DNA of 64,000 nucleotides from an uncultured Dysgonomonas sp. (GCA_900556485.1 USOX01000001.1:124001-188000); one strand, 5' to 3'; numbered from the stretch's first letter, positions 26,618-34,779 are shown. The notes: generated from the letters alone by a model not told the origin. Numbers and translations are program-made.

Positions 26618-28012
26618 ATGAGCACATTGATAGCTATCTCAGGATTAGGAATAATAACCTTATTATTAGAGATTTTCAATTTGAGAAAAGTACTTGTTCC
26701 TATTGTTGTTCTCGGACTGGTAGGAATATTAGGAATGACTGTTGCCGAATTTTATTATTTAAGCAAGCCTATTATTGCTGCAGATGAATATAATATGATA
26801 GCAACTACAGGATTTTCACAGGCATTTTCTATCTTGTTTATAATTCTGGCTATACTTATTATAGCAATGAGTCCTAAATTTTATGAAGACAAGAAAGCTA
26901 AAATGGCAGACTATGTGGCATTGAAGGTATTTATGCTTGCCGGAGCTGTGGCAATGGTTTCTTTCGGGAACTTTGCTATGTTCTTCTTAGGGCTGGAAGT
27001 TCTGTCTATTGCAGCATATGCATTGGCATCGAGCGAGCCGTTAAAACTTAAAAGCAATGAAGCCGGAATGAAATATTTTCTTATGGGTGCATTTGCTTCC
27101 AGCTTTATAATGTTTGGTATTGCATTAATATATGGGTCAACAGGTTCGTTTGATATATCGGAAGTATTTCTGTCTTCGATGGCACAGGTTGGAATATTGC
27201 CTGTCTGGTTTTATCTTGGATTTATAATGATAGCCGTTGGAATGATGTTCAAAGCATCTATTGTACCATTCCATTTTTGGGCTCCTGACGTTTATGAAGG
27301 ATCTCCAACATTGGTTACGGCTGTAATGAGTACTTTGGTAAAGGTGGCCGCTATTGGCGCTTTGTTCAAGCTTATAACCATACTATCTGTAGCTGTAACG
27401 CCTGCTTTTCAAATAGCATTGGTGGTTCTATCTATCCTGACAATGAGTATAGGTAATATTACAGCAATGAAGCAGACAAATATAAAGCGCATGATGGCTT
27501 ATTCGGGTATTTCGCATGCCGGATTTATGATGATGACATTTCTGACTGTGGGTACATCGGCAAATGTTGTATTATATTATGCTGCTGCTTATAGTTTGGC
27601 GGGGGTAGCTGTATTTGCAGTAATATTGGCTGTGTGTCAGAATAAGGAGAATGAGGATATTGCTCACTTCTTTGGACTGATAAAGAGAGAACCGATATTA
27701 ACTGGAATTCTGATATGTGCAATGCTATCATTAAGTGGTATTCCTATTTTTGCAGGATTCTTTGCTAAATTCTTTGTGTTCGATCAGATGTTACAATCCA
27801 ATTATTTAATACTCGTTATATTCGGTATTATAAATTCGGTGATAGCTGTTTATTATTATCTAGGGGTAGGTAATGTTATGATTACTAAAGAAAGTCCTAC
27901 AAATGAGATTGTAAAGGCTCCTATAATTTATAAACTTGTTGCTGTTGTTGCTATAGTATTAAATATATTGTTAGGTATTTTCCCTGATACAATAATGGGA
28001 TTAAACCTATAG
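26618..28012 (+). CDS. nuoN: NADH-quinone oxidoreductase subunit N
   Basis: Third antiporter-like subunit of the membrane arm. FLGLEVLSIAAYALAS carries the conserved Glu, SIVPFHFWAPDVYEGSPT the broken-helix loop, and MAYSGISHAGFMM the second channel. Length 464 aa. Last gene of the operon; an intrinsic terminator follows within 25 nt. Confidence 0.97.
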   Translation: MSTLIAISGLGIITLLLEIFNLRKVLVPIVVLGLVGILGMTVAEFYYLSKPIIAADEYNMIATTGFSQAFSILFIILAILIIAMSPKFYEDKKAKMADYVALKVFMLAGAVAMVSFGNFAMFFLGLEVLSIAAYALASSEPLKLKSNEAGMKYFLMGAFASSFIMFGIALIYGSTGSFDISEVFLSSMAQVGILPVWFYLGFIMIAVGMMFKASIVPFHFWAPDVYEGSPTLVTAVMSTLVKVAAIGALFKLITILSVAVTPAFQIALVVLSILTMSIGNITAMKQTNIKRMMAYSGISHAGFMMMTFLTVGTSANVVLYYAAAYSLAGVAVFAVILAVCQNKENEDIAHFFGLIKREPILTGILICAMLSLSGIPIFAGFFAKFFVFDQMLQSNYLILVIFGIINSVIAVYYYLGVGNVMITKESPTNEIVKAPIIYKLVAVVAIVLNILLGIFPDTIMGLNL

Positions 28013-28035
28013 GAATAAAATATAATTTAAAAGTG

Positions 28036-28066
28036 AGTGATCGGAGGTTTTCCGATCACTTTTTTT
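28036..28066 (+). terminator. Rho-independent terminator of the nuo operon
   Basis: Perfect 10-bp stem AGTGATCGGA / TCCGATCACT with a 5-nt loop, followed by six Ts. Confidence 0.93.
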
Positions 28067-28135
28067 ATGTTCTGAGGAATTATATGTTTATCTTGTAATA
28101 TATAAATGGGGGAAGTATTTATCTATTTAATTATT

Positions 28136-28179
28136 AGTTACAAGTTACTTCGCCCTATGAGCAGTTACGAGTTACAAGT
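28136..28179. repeat. AGTTACAAGTTAC-type repeat downstream of the nuo operon
   Basis: Units of AGTTACAAGTTACT and AGTTACGAGTTACAAGT are separated by 13 nt. The second unit is the exact reverse complement of 22211-22227 in the nuoI-nuoJ junction, showing that this repeat family is dispersed in both orientations. Confidence 0.7.
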
Positions 28180-28183
28180 AAAT

Positions 28184-28228
28184 AAGTAACACTGAAAAAG
28201 TATACAAAAGGTGTCACTTTTGTGACTT
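28184..28228 (+). promoter_or_regulatory. Bipartite AAGTAACA-N19-GTGTCACTTTTGT element
   Basis: AAGTAACA (28184-28191) is followed 19 nt later by a degenerate tandem 9-mer GTGTCACTT/TTGTGACTT (28211-28228), 29 nt before the ATG of the beta-propeller gene. The same arrangement with identical spacing occurs at 51238-51282. The layout suggests a promoter, possibly for an alternative sigma factor. A separate TATATTTG (-7-like) lies at 28231-28238. Confidence 0.45.
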
Positions 28229-28257
28229 TTTATATTTGTTTTTTTAACTTTAAAAAT

Positions 28258-29904
28258 ATGGGAAAGCATTTTATCTTTTTTATTTTATTGATTGTATCAG
28301 GTTCTTTATTTTCTCAGTCCGACATTAGTAATGATCCGGATGTTGATCCTATGGACTTAACTTTTCAAAGGCTTGCTGTAAGGAGGTTTATTTTTTCGAA
28401 TAATATTAATCTGTGCGAGTTTATACCTTCCCAGATAGTTGCATTCAAGTCGATGCATCCGGCGTTTCGGGTATCCGAAAATAATAATCCGGTTGCGGAT
28501 GAGGATTTCAAACCTCAAATTGAGAAAGGAAAGTTGCTTCTGAATTCGGAAAATGGAAAAGATGTTGCTAGTATTTATATGGGAGGTATTAATCCTTATG
28601 CTACATATGAGATAGATATTGAATCAATTGATTTAGAATCGGATAAAGAGACTGAAATTGGTTTGGAGTTTGCCCGTATGGGATTACGGGACAGGGTACA
28701 GGTAGTTTTCAGAGCATCGGATGATAGAAATGGGCTCTATTTGAAAGTATATCAAGATAATAAATTAGTAAGGGAAACTCTATTTAGTGAGAATATTCCC
28801 AATGAAGGGTTTAAGCTTCAAGTACAGTTGTATGGACATTCACTAGGAGTATTTACAACACAAAGTGGCGAAACAAAATATAGGGGGCATCTTCCTGTAA
28901 AAGACCATTTTGGAGATGTACTGGATTTGCGCAAAATTACGACTCAGAATGAATGTACATTCAATTTAGTATCGAATCTTAAAGGGAAGATATTGGTAAA
29001 TGGGGCACGTTCTTATCTGTCTGCCGGAATAGGACAAGCAGATATCCGCCTTATATCTTACGAAGATATGAGTCCATATATGGCGGATGGGAGACTCTGG
29101 TTTACATTTAGTTGTAGGGGATTGGACACACCTCAATCTTCACAAGGAGTATTGAGTTTGGACCCGTCTGTTTTTGATATTAGATTTGAAGGGATGATTG
29201 TATTTGATCATGGTGATGGCTTACTTCGTAACGATTATGCATCCCATCTCTTTTATGATCGCAACGCGAAAGAGTGGCGTGCCTATGTATGCGACTTTGG
29301 AGGTAGTGCAAATACAGAAGGACGTACAAGCACGGGGCTGCTTACAGCAACTTCACCTAAAGATCCGCGAAAAGGTTTTTCAGTAATGAAAGCATCTCGT
29401 ATTGAGCCTGATTATATTGACAACCATAATGAAGATCCTTGTATTTTTTATGATAAGAGTGTGAACAAATGGCGACTTCTTGCTTGTATTTTTAAAGATG
29501 GGCATATTACATCCAGAATGTTGGAATCGGATACATGGAATGGGCATTTTAAGTCTTTAACTGAACCTATTGGTACAAACTCTACCGGGACCTCGATACA
29601 AAAGATAGGTAGCAAGTATTATTCATTTATGGGTGGTCATGGAAATCTGAGAATTCATTCTTATCCCGATCTTAAAGAAATTGGAGAACTGAAACTTCAT
29701 CTTCAGCCTCACTGGCCTCAGCCGGCAGGGCGCATTTGGGCAAGTGTAGTTCCTTTACCGGAAGGCTACCCTTACAGATATATATTGCTAACAATGGATA
29801 GACCTAATTTTCCTGACGTAACAGGTCCAAACTGGAGTTATGGAGCATTATTCTTTTATGGTGCGAACCCAAAGGATATATCATCAAGTAAGTATGAATT
29901 TTAA
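28258..29904 (+). CDS. Secreted beta-propeller protein, glycoside hydrolase-like (GH43/GH32 fold)
   Basis: Start set at the ATG that opens MGKHFIFFILLIVSGSLFSQ, a signal peptide; an in-frame GTG 36 bases upstream gives no such sequence. The first half (about residues 60-270) reads like a beta-sandwich with LYLKVYQDNKLV and similar strands. The second half contains repeated blade-like segments such as HNEDPCIFYDKSVNKWRLL, DGRLWFTFSC and GSKYYSFMGG, resembling five-bladed propeller enzymes that cleave sugars. Catalytic acids cannot be assigned with confidence. It lies alone after the nuo operon, converging on rnfD with which it shares the bases TTAA at the stop codons. Specific activity unknown. 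Confidence 0.6.
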   Translation: MGKHFIFFILLIVSGSLFSQSDISNDPDVDPMDLTFQRLAVRRFIFSNNINLCEFIPSQIVAFKSMHPAFRVSENNNPVADEDFKPQIEKGKLLLNSENGKDVASIYMGGINPYATYEIDIESIDLESDKETEIGLEFARMGLRDRVQVVFRASDDRNGLYLKVYQDNKLVRETLFSENIPNEGFKLQVQLYGHSLGVFTTQSGETKYRGHLPVKDHFGDVLDLRKITTQNECTFNLVSNLKGKILVNGARSYLSAGIGQADIRLISYEDMSPYMADGRLWFTFSCRGLDTPQSSQGVLSLDPSVFDIRFEGMIVFDHGDGLLRNDYASHLFYDRNAKEWRAYVCDFGGSANTEGRTSTGLLTATSPKDPRKGFSVMKASRIEPDYIDNHNEDPCIFYDKSVNKWRLLACIFKDGHITSRMLESDTWNGHFKSLTEPIGTNSTGTSIQKIGSKYYSFMGGHGNLRIHSYPDLKEIGELKLHLQPHWPQPAGRIWASVVPLPEGYPYRYILLTMDRPNFPDVTGPNWSYGALFFYGANPKDISSSKYEF

Positions 29905-30971
29905 CTTACTGTGGAACGGGAACCTTTAGCTATGAAACGTATGATGCAGTATGCTATATATATGAATACCAAATACATAATAGCGCCTAAATGATGTAAG
30001 TATATAATAGCAAATGAGGTGATTAGTATGGCTCCTGTAACAGAAACACCTTGCCATAGACGGGTGTATATATCAAGCTTTTCGCCCCATATTTTAGGAC
30101 GGAATACCCAGTCGATAGGGTGTACAAAAGCATTGAGTAACAAGATGGAATAAGACATGTATTCATACTTTACTCCATTGATTATGCAGATAATAGCTAC
30201 AGCTCCGATCATTGCTCCGTAATAGAGTTTGCCGTATTTGGTGGATGCGCTGGAAGGCATATCTGTTGCCATAAAAATAGTGCCAAGTAGCAGGCCTCCT
30301 AATGAAAACTGTATATTGTAGCCTGAAAAAATGAATAGTAGGGCTGTAAATGTAATTAGTAAGGCAAGAGGAATATGCCAGGATATTCTGCGACGGATTA
30401 ATAGATATATGCCACCGAGCACCAAGAAAAATATCGAATATTCGCCTATGGCTCCGGAGGCTTTATAGAATAGTTGATCGATAAATTTGTCTCCAAAGAT
30501 GACTATTTCCGATATATTCACAGCAGTCTTATCGTACCAGATAGTGCGGGAAGCCATGATAGCCGGAAAGAATATAGCCATAAATTCGCGACCGACTAAT
30601 GCCGGATTGAACATATTACGACCGAGCCCTCCCCATAGCAATTTACCAAAAAGTACGGCCATTGCACCACCAAATGCTACAGCATAAAGGGGAGTAAAAG
30701 GAGCGATGGTAAAAGCTAGCAAGATTCCTGTAATGATGGCTGAACCATCTGCTATTGAATCCGTTTGCTTAAAGAAGATAGCTGAAAAGATAAACTCTGT
30801 AACTAAAGCACTACCTACAGCTACCAGGATAACCATAAGTGGTACAAAGCCGAAAACCAGATATGATATAGCTATACAAGGGAGTAAAGCTATAATAACA
30901 TCTGTCATTATTTTATTGGTACTGTCGTGCCTCCTTACAAATGGAGCGTATATTGATTTATTGTATTGCAT
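29901..30971 (-). CDS. RnfD/NqrB-family membrane subunit lacking the FMN-Thr loop
   Basis: Polytopic inner-membrane protein (about nine helices) of the RnfD/NqrB family, normally part of a ferredoxin:NAD+ or NADH:quinone ion pump. Family segments are clear: DGSAIITGILLAF, GGLGRNMFNPALVGR, GEYSIFFLVLGGIYLLIRR, and MATDMPSSASTKYG. The loop between residues 141 and 171, where RnfD proteins carry the covalent-FMN motif (S/T-G-x-T), is short and has no such motif; only SGAI occurs at 172-175. Last gene of the operon; its start overlaps the rnfC end by 14 nt. rnfA, B, E and G are not adjacent. Family assignment is firm, function is not. Confidence 0.85.
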   Translation of the reverse strand: MQYNKSIYAPFVRRHDSTNKIMTDVIIALLPCIAISYLVFGFVPLMVILVAVGSALVTEFIFSAIFFKQTDSIADGSAIITGILLAFTIAPFTPLYAVAFGGAMAVLFGKLLWGGLGRNMFNPALVGREFMAIFFPAIMASRTIWYDKTAVNISEIVIFGDKFIDQLFYKASGAIGEYSIFFLVLGGIYLLIRRRISWHIPLALLITFTALLFIFSGYNIQFSLGGLLLGTIFMATDMPSSASTKYGKLYYGAMIGAVAIICIINGVKYEYMSYSILLLNAFVHPIDWVFRPKIWGEKLDIYTRLWQGVSVTGAILITSFAIIYLHHLGAIMYLVFIYIAYCIIRFIAKGSRSTVS

Positions 30972-32244
30972 TAGCCAATTGTTTTAGTTTGATCTTTCCT
31001 TCCTTGATACTCTCGATAAGAGGAACATTGCTAGGGCAGGCATATTCGCAGGCAGCACATTCTATACAGCTACTGATGCTATACTTTTCCAGATTGAAGT
31101 ACTTGCCTCTTCTGTAGTTCTCTTCAAACTTCATAGGCATCAGGTTCATAGGGCATACTTCAACGCAGTAGCCGCAAGATATGCAACTATCCCGTTTGAT
31201 CTTTTCCTTGTGAAAGAAGAGTACTCCGGATGATCCTTTTGTAATAGGTGCAGACCAGTCTAATACTGCTTTTCCCATCATAGGACCTCCTAGTACAACA
31301 GTCTTATTGTTTGTGGAGATACCTAATTCTTTGATAATATGACCTACAGGAGTCCCTATCTTTATTTCGTAATTACCTTCATTGATCAGTTCTTCTCCCG
31401 AAATAGTGATGATACGGCTGATAACAGGCTCTCTTTCCACTACAGCTTTGTAGATGGCATATATAGTTCCTACATTGCTTACTATGATACCCACTTCCCG
31501 AGGTCGTTTGTTACGTGGCAGTTCAACGTTTGTGATCGATTTTACCAGTTGTAATTCTCCACCTTGTGGATACTCATTAGGGAGTATAGCGACACGGAAG
31601 TTGTTGTATTCAGGCTTTTGAAGGAATGGCTCAAATACTTTGCTTAGTTCTTTGTTTTGCTCTTCGATAGAAATCACTATATCAGAGGCATCAAGTACTC
31701 TATTCGCAATTGCGATGCCTTTGAAAAGTTTCTCAGTCCTTTCGGCCATTAAGCTGTAATCGGCAGTGAGATAAGGTTCACATTCGGTACCATTTATAAT
31801 AAATGTATTTACTTTACCTCCTGTTAATTCATATTTGGCTACTGTTGGAAATTGAGCTCCACCTTCGCCTACTATTCCTTCATTTCTTATTATAGAGAGT
31901 ATATCTTCAGCACTTAGTTCCGAAATATTAAAAGGAGGACGTTGGATAACCCTTTCTTCGAAATCATTTTTTATTATGATGGTTTGTACCAATATTCCAT
32001 CAGCTAAAGGGTGCTCTTTGATATCTACAATCGTACCGGAAACGGGTGCATGTACATTTGCGGAAAAATCGTTAGGCGCTTCTCCTATCATTTGTGCTTT
32101 GTACACTTCGTCTCCTACTTTAACAATAGGTTGGGGAGCTTCGCCAATACTTTTAAGTAGAGGTACGTATAGTAGAGGAGCGTTGAGAATACGCTGAATC
32201 TTAATTTTTTTGGTTACACTTTTGCGCGAAAATATATGCATCAT
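30958..32244 (-). CDS. RnfC-like 4Fe-4S electron-transfer subunit
   Basis: Cytosolic subunit of Rnf-type complexes that binds NADH/FMN and carries two 4Fe-4S clusters, related to NuoF. An N-terminal lipoyl-like segment (VKVGDEVYKAQMIGE, VHAPVSGTIVDI) is followed by the flavin/NADH fold (GIVGEGGAQFPT, NGTECEPYLTADY), an SLBB-type domain (IGTPVGHIIKEL, LGGPMMG) and two ferredoxin motifs, CISCGYCVEVCP and CIECAACEYACP. Length 428 aa is normal. It starts 6 nt after the ApbE gene. Without RnfB or RnfG nearby, its electron donor and acceptor are open. Confidence 0.88.
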   Translation of the reverse strand: MMHIFSRKSVTKKIKIQRILNAPLLYVPLLKSIGEAPQPIVKVGDEVYKAQMIGEAPNDFSANVHAPVSGTIVDIKEHPLADGILVQTIIIKNDFEERVIQRPPFNISELSAEDILSIIRNEGIVGEGGAQFPTVAKYELTGGKVNTFIINGTECEPYLTADYSLMAERTEKLFKGIAIANRVLDASDIVISIEEQNKELSKVFEPFLQKPEYNNFRVAILPNEYPQGGELQLVKSITNVELPRNKRPREVGIIVSNVGTIYAIYKAVVEREPVISRIITISGEELINEGNYEIKIGTPVGHIIKELGISTNNKTVVLGGPMMGKAVLDWSAPITKGSSGVLFFHKEKIKRDSCISCGYCVEVCPMNLMPMKFEENYRRGKYFNLEKYSISSCIECAACEYACPSNVPLIESIKEGKIKLKQLANAIQ

Positions 32245-32250
32245 AAGTTT

Positions 32251-33165
32251 TCAATTTTTAGTTGAAAATCCATCTGAATAGGTGATCTTATTATCTTTAT
32301 CCATCATAAAGCCTTTGATGTTATAGTGGTGGGATAATAAGTCCATCTTTGAAAGAAAGCTATCGGATGTTTCGTTAAACAATGCTGTGGATACAATATC
32401 TCCTGTCATACAATTATCACTAACGATGCCAATTAACTTATTTGTGGAAGGGAAACCTGTTCTGGGATTTAGTATATGTCCGTATTGTTTTCCATCTATC
32501 TCTACAAATGTTTTGGACTGTGACGATGTTGAATAGCACTGATTTTGAATATCCAGCTTAAATAATAGTTCTTCGTTTTCCGATTCTCTTACTAAAACCT
32601 GCCAGCTAGGATGTGATTCATTATTTATAGCTCTGATTGTACTGCCTCCAGCGTTAATAATGGCATCACTTATACCTAGTTCTGTCATTTTTTCGACAAG
32701 TTTATCTATTGCATAGGCTTTAATAAATGAACCTGTTATGATTTCCTGATCCTTTTCTATTTTTACTTTATTACCATCAATTTCTATTTTTTTGTAATTG
32801 ATAAGATGTTTAATCTTGTCGATATCTTGCAATTTAGGGATTTTTTGTTGATTTTCTCTATAAAATCCCCATAAACGTATTAAAGGCATAATTGTGATAT
32901 CATATTTACCATCAAAATAATCCGACAGTTCGATAACATGCTTTAATATATTAATGGTTTCATTATCCGTTTCCACAAAGTTTCCAGCATTCTTATTAAT
33001 CCGATCAATGAAAGAACCTGGTTGATATGAGTTATATTTTCTGTCTACATCTTCTAATACAGCAAATAACTCATCGAAAATGGAATCTTCGTAAAATACT
33101 GATATCTTAATTTTGATATGAGCATGAAATAAGAATCGAGTCTGGGCTTTGTAAAGGAGAGTCAT
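32251..33165 (-). CDS. ApbE-family FAD:protein FMN transferase without signal peptide
   Basis: ApbE proteins attach FMN covalently to Thr/Ser of flavoproteins such as NqrC, NqrB and RnfG. Family motifs are visible: TIMPLIRLWGF, SFIKAYAIDKLVEKM (FAD site), INAGGSTIRAI, YGHILNPRTGFP and the metal-binding TGDIVSTALF. Most ApbE proteins of Gram-negative bacteria are exported lipoproteins; this one begins directly with the fold (FLFHAHIKIKISVFY) and two in-frame stop codons lie just upstream, so no leader can be encoded. It should stay in the cytoplasm. Sits between a proline-rich membrane protein and rnfC in a tight operon. Confidence 0.85.
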   Translation of the reverse strand: MTLLYKAQTRFLFHAHIKIKISVFYEDSIFDELFAVLEDVDRKYNSYQPGSFIDRINKNAGNFVETDNETINILKHVIELSDYFDGKYDITIMPLIRLWGFYRENQQKIPKLQDIDKIKHLINYKKIEIDGNKVKIEKDQEIITGSFIKAYAIDKLVEKMTELGISDAIINAGGSTIRAINNESHPSWQVLVRESENEELLFKLDIQNQCYSTSSQSKTFVEIDGKQYGHILNPRTGFPSTNKLIGIVSDNCMTGDIVSTALFNETSDSFLSKMDLLSHHYNIKGFMMDKDNKITYSDGFSTKN

Positions 33166-33176
33166 AATTTATTAGC

Positions 33177-33578
33177 TTATTCTGTTCCGGATGCTTCTTC
33201 CGGGGTTGCTGTTTCGATTACAGTCTCTTTCTTCTCTTCTACTTTAGGCTCTTCTTTTTTCTTAGGTTCAGCTTTTGGGGTTTCTGCAGCTGGAGTTGTT
33301 TTTGGCTTTTGACTTGGAGTCGAAGCTGGTGCTTTCTTCTTTTCGGGAACAGGAGTTGGTATAGTATCGGGTTTTTGCTCCTGTTCGATACCTTTCTCTA
33401 CATCTTCCTTATTATTCTCTGATGGAAGGATTACTTCAGAATCTTTAGCTGTTTCTTCCTTCTCGCCTTTTACTTTATTCTCTGCGTTATTGGCATTCAC
33501 TTTGTATCCCCAGATGATAAGTATAATCCCAAAGAGGAAAAGCGCAACTTTTTTTATAGTTTGTATTATATTATTCAT
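33177..33578 (-). CDS. Single-pass membrane protein with Pro/Lys/Glu-rich tail
   Basis: One membrane segment at about residues 10-24 (VALFLFGIILIIWGY), then about 105 residues of low-complexity Lys, Glu, Pro and Thr (for example TPVPEKKKAPAS), reminiscent of TonB- or SPOR-linker regions but with no recognisable C-terminal domain. First gene of the Rnf-like operon, 11 nt before apbE. It has no flavinylation motif. Possibly an anchor or scaffold for the RnfC/RnfD/ApbE proteins; not recognised as a named family. Confidence 0.7.
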   Translation of the reverse strand: MNNIIQTIKKVALFLFGIILIIWGYKVNANNAENKVKGEKEETAKDSEVILPSENNKEDVEKGIEQEQKPDTIPTPVPEKKKAPASTPSQKPKTTPAAETPKAEPKKKEEPKVEEKKETVIETATPEEASGTE

Positions 33579-33618
33579 ATTTTTAAATTAACATTGTTAT
33601 AATCTAATTTATTTGGTA

Positions 33619-33626
33619 CAAATGTA
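33619..33626 (-). promoter_or_regulatory. -7 promoter element (TACATTTG) for the Rnf-like operon
   Basis: Exact TAnnTTTG on the minus strand, about 40 nt before the first gene of the operon. No clear TTTG -33 box at 19-21 nt. Confidence 0.5.
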
Positions 33627-33683
33627 AAATAAGTATCGGACTTGGTAAAAATCATTAACTATTTATAGCATTAACTTTTAAGG

Positions 33684-33714
33684 TTTGGCAGATGTAAAAA
33701 GTTTTATATTTTTG
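33684..33714 (+). promoter_or_regulatory. Bacteroidota consensus promoter TTTG-N19-TATTTTTG
   Basis: Both boxes match exactly with the ideal 19-nt spacer: TTTG at 33684-33687 and TATTTTTG at 33707-33714. Transcription would start near 33720, which rules out an upstream in-frame start at 33685 and supports the ATG at 33739. Confidence 0.8.
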
Positions 33715-33738
33715 CATCCGCATAATATAAAGCTCGAT

Positions 33739-34269
33739 ATGAAAAAAGTAAAAATTCTCTTATTATTCTTATTTACATTCACAACTTTACAAACATTTGC
33801 AATTAATCAGCCAACCGATGATAGTAAAGATAAAGTTACTTTATCTTTTTTGATTTTGCAGGATGAAGCGCTTCAGTTTGTAGCATCAGATATTAATAGT
33901 ATGATCCTTCGTAAAAACAAGGGATTCTTGTGGCCGGCAACAAAGGTGGTCTTTTCTAAAGATGGAGACAGATTGTTGTTTAATGTAATGGCTATAGATA
34001 ACTCATGGTGCAATATGTTTCAGGAAGGAGAAAAACCTTATGGATATTTTGTAGAAAGTGGCAGAGTATTTATAGTATCTGTTAAAGGAGATTCACCTGT
34101 AGAAGTAGAGAAGTATTTTGAACGCGACCCTAATGAACTACAGCGGACATTTTATAAACCTTCTGCCGAAACAAAGCCAGTAAGTAAAAATCCTGTTTGG
34201 TCATATCTCCATAAAGGGCATATGGCGACAGTACTCAATTCGGTTTATATGGAAAGTTTAGGACGATAA
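33739..34269 (+). CDS. Small secreted protein of unknown function
   Basis: A 176-aa protein with a clear signal peptide (MKKVKILLLFLFTFTT, cleavage near LQTFA). The start is fixed by a consensus promoter just upstream. The mature part has about 155 residues, is mixed alpha/beta in character, and holds one Cys in a SWCNMF segment. No family recognised. It is transcribed alone, towards smpB, and ends at a bidirectional terminator. Confidence 0.75.
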   Translation: MKKVKILLLFLFTFTTLQTFAINQPTDDSKDKVTLSFLILQDEALQFVASDINSMILRKNKGFLWPATKVVFSKDGDRLLFNVMAIDNSWCNMFQEGEKPYGYFVESGRVFIVSVKGDSPVEVEKYFERDPNELQRTFYKPSAETKPVSKNPVWSYLHKGHMATVLNSVYMESLGR

Positions 34270-34275
34270 AAAAAT

Positions 34276-34299
34276 AAGGAGTGAAAATTTTCACTCCTT
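34276..34299. terminator. Bidirectional terminator between convergent genes
   Basis: Perfect palindrome with arms AAGGAGTGAAAA / TTTTCACTCCTT; A-rich on the left, T-rich on the right, so it works in both directions for the secreted protein gene and smpB. Confidence 0.85.
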
Positions 34300-34308
34300 T
34301 ATTTTTTA

Positions 34309-34761
34309 TTATTGTTTCATTGCTCTATCCATTGCTCGCTTATCATCTTTTTCTCTTAAGGACTGCCGCTTATCGTATTGTTTCTTTCCTCGCGCTACTG
34401 CAATATTTACTTTAGCAAGACCTCTCTCATTGAGAAAGATACGAGTAGGAACTATAGTAAATCCTGTTTCCTTTACCATACGTTCTATCTTCTTCAGCTC
34501 TTTCTTGCTTAATAATAGTTTGCGGTCGCGACGGGCAGCATGGTTGTTATATGAACCATAAAAGTATTCTGCAATATACATATTGCGCACCCATAATTCT
34601 CCTTTCTCGAAAATACAGAATGTGTCTACAAGGCTGGCTTTACCTAAACGTATCGATTTTATTTCGGTACCGGTGAGTACAATACCAGCTGTATATGTAT
34701 CCAGAAATTCGTAATCGAAACTGGCTCTTTTATTTTTGATATTAATTGCGGGCTGCTTCAT
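34309..34761 (-). CDS. smpB: SsrA-binding protein SmpB
   Basis: Binds tmRNA and delivers it to stalled ribosomes in trans-translation. The OB-fold core contains [24 protein letters not shown], and the C-terminal tail [21 protein letters not shown] that enters the mRNA channel is complete. Length 150 aa matches the family. It follows der by 18 nt on the same strand, so the two are probably co-transcribed. Confidence 0.97.
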   Translation of the reverse strand: MKQPAINIKNKRASFDYEFLDTYTAGIVLTGTEIKSIRLGKASLVDTFCIFEKGELWVRNMYIAEYFYGSYNNHAARRDRKLLLSKKELKKIERMVKETGFTIVPTRIFLNERGLAKVNIAVARGKKQYDKRQSLREKDDKRAMDRAMKQ

Positions 34762-34779
34762 AACAAAACAGATGGTTTA

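Noticed and set aside
33685..33738. Longer N-terminus for the small secreted protein
   Set aside because: A consensus promoter overlaps this stretch, and the signal peptide starts at 33739.
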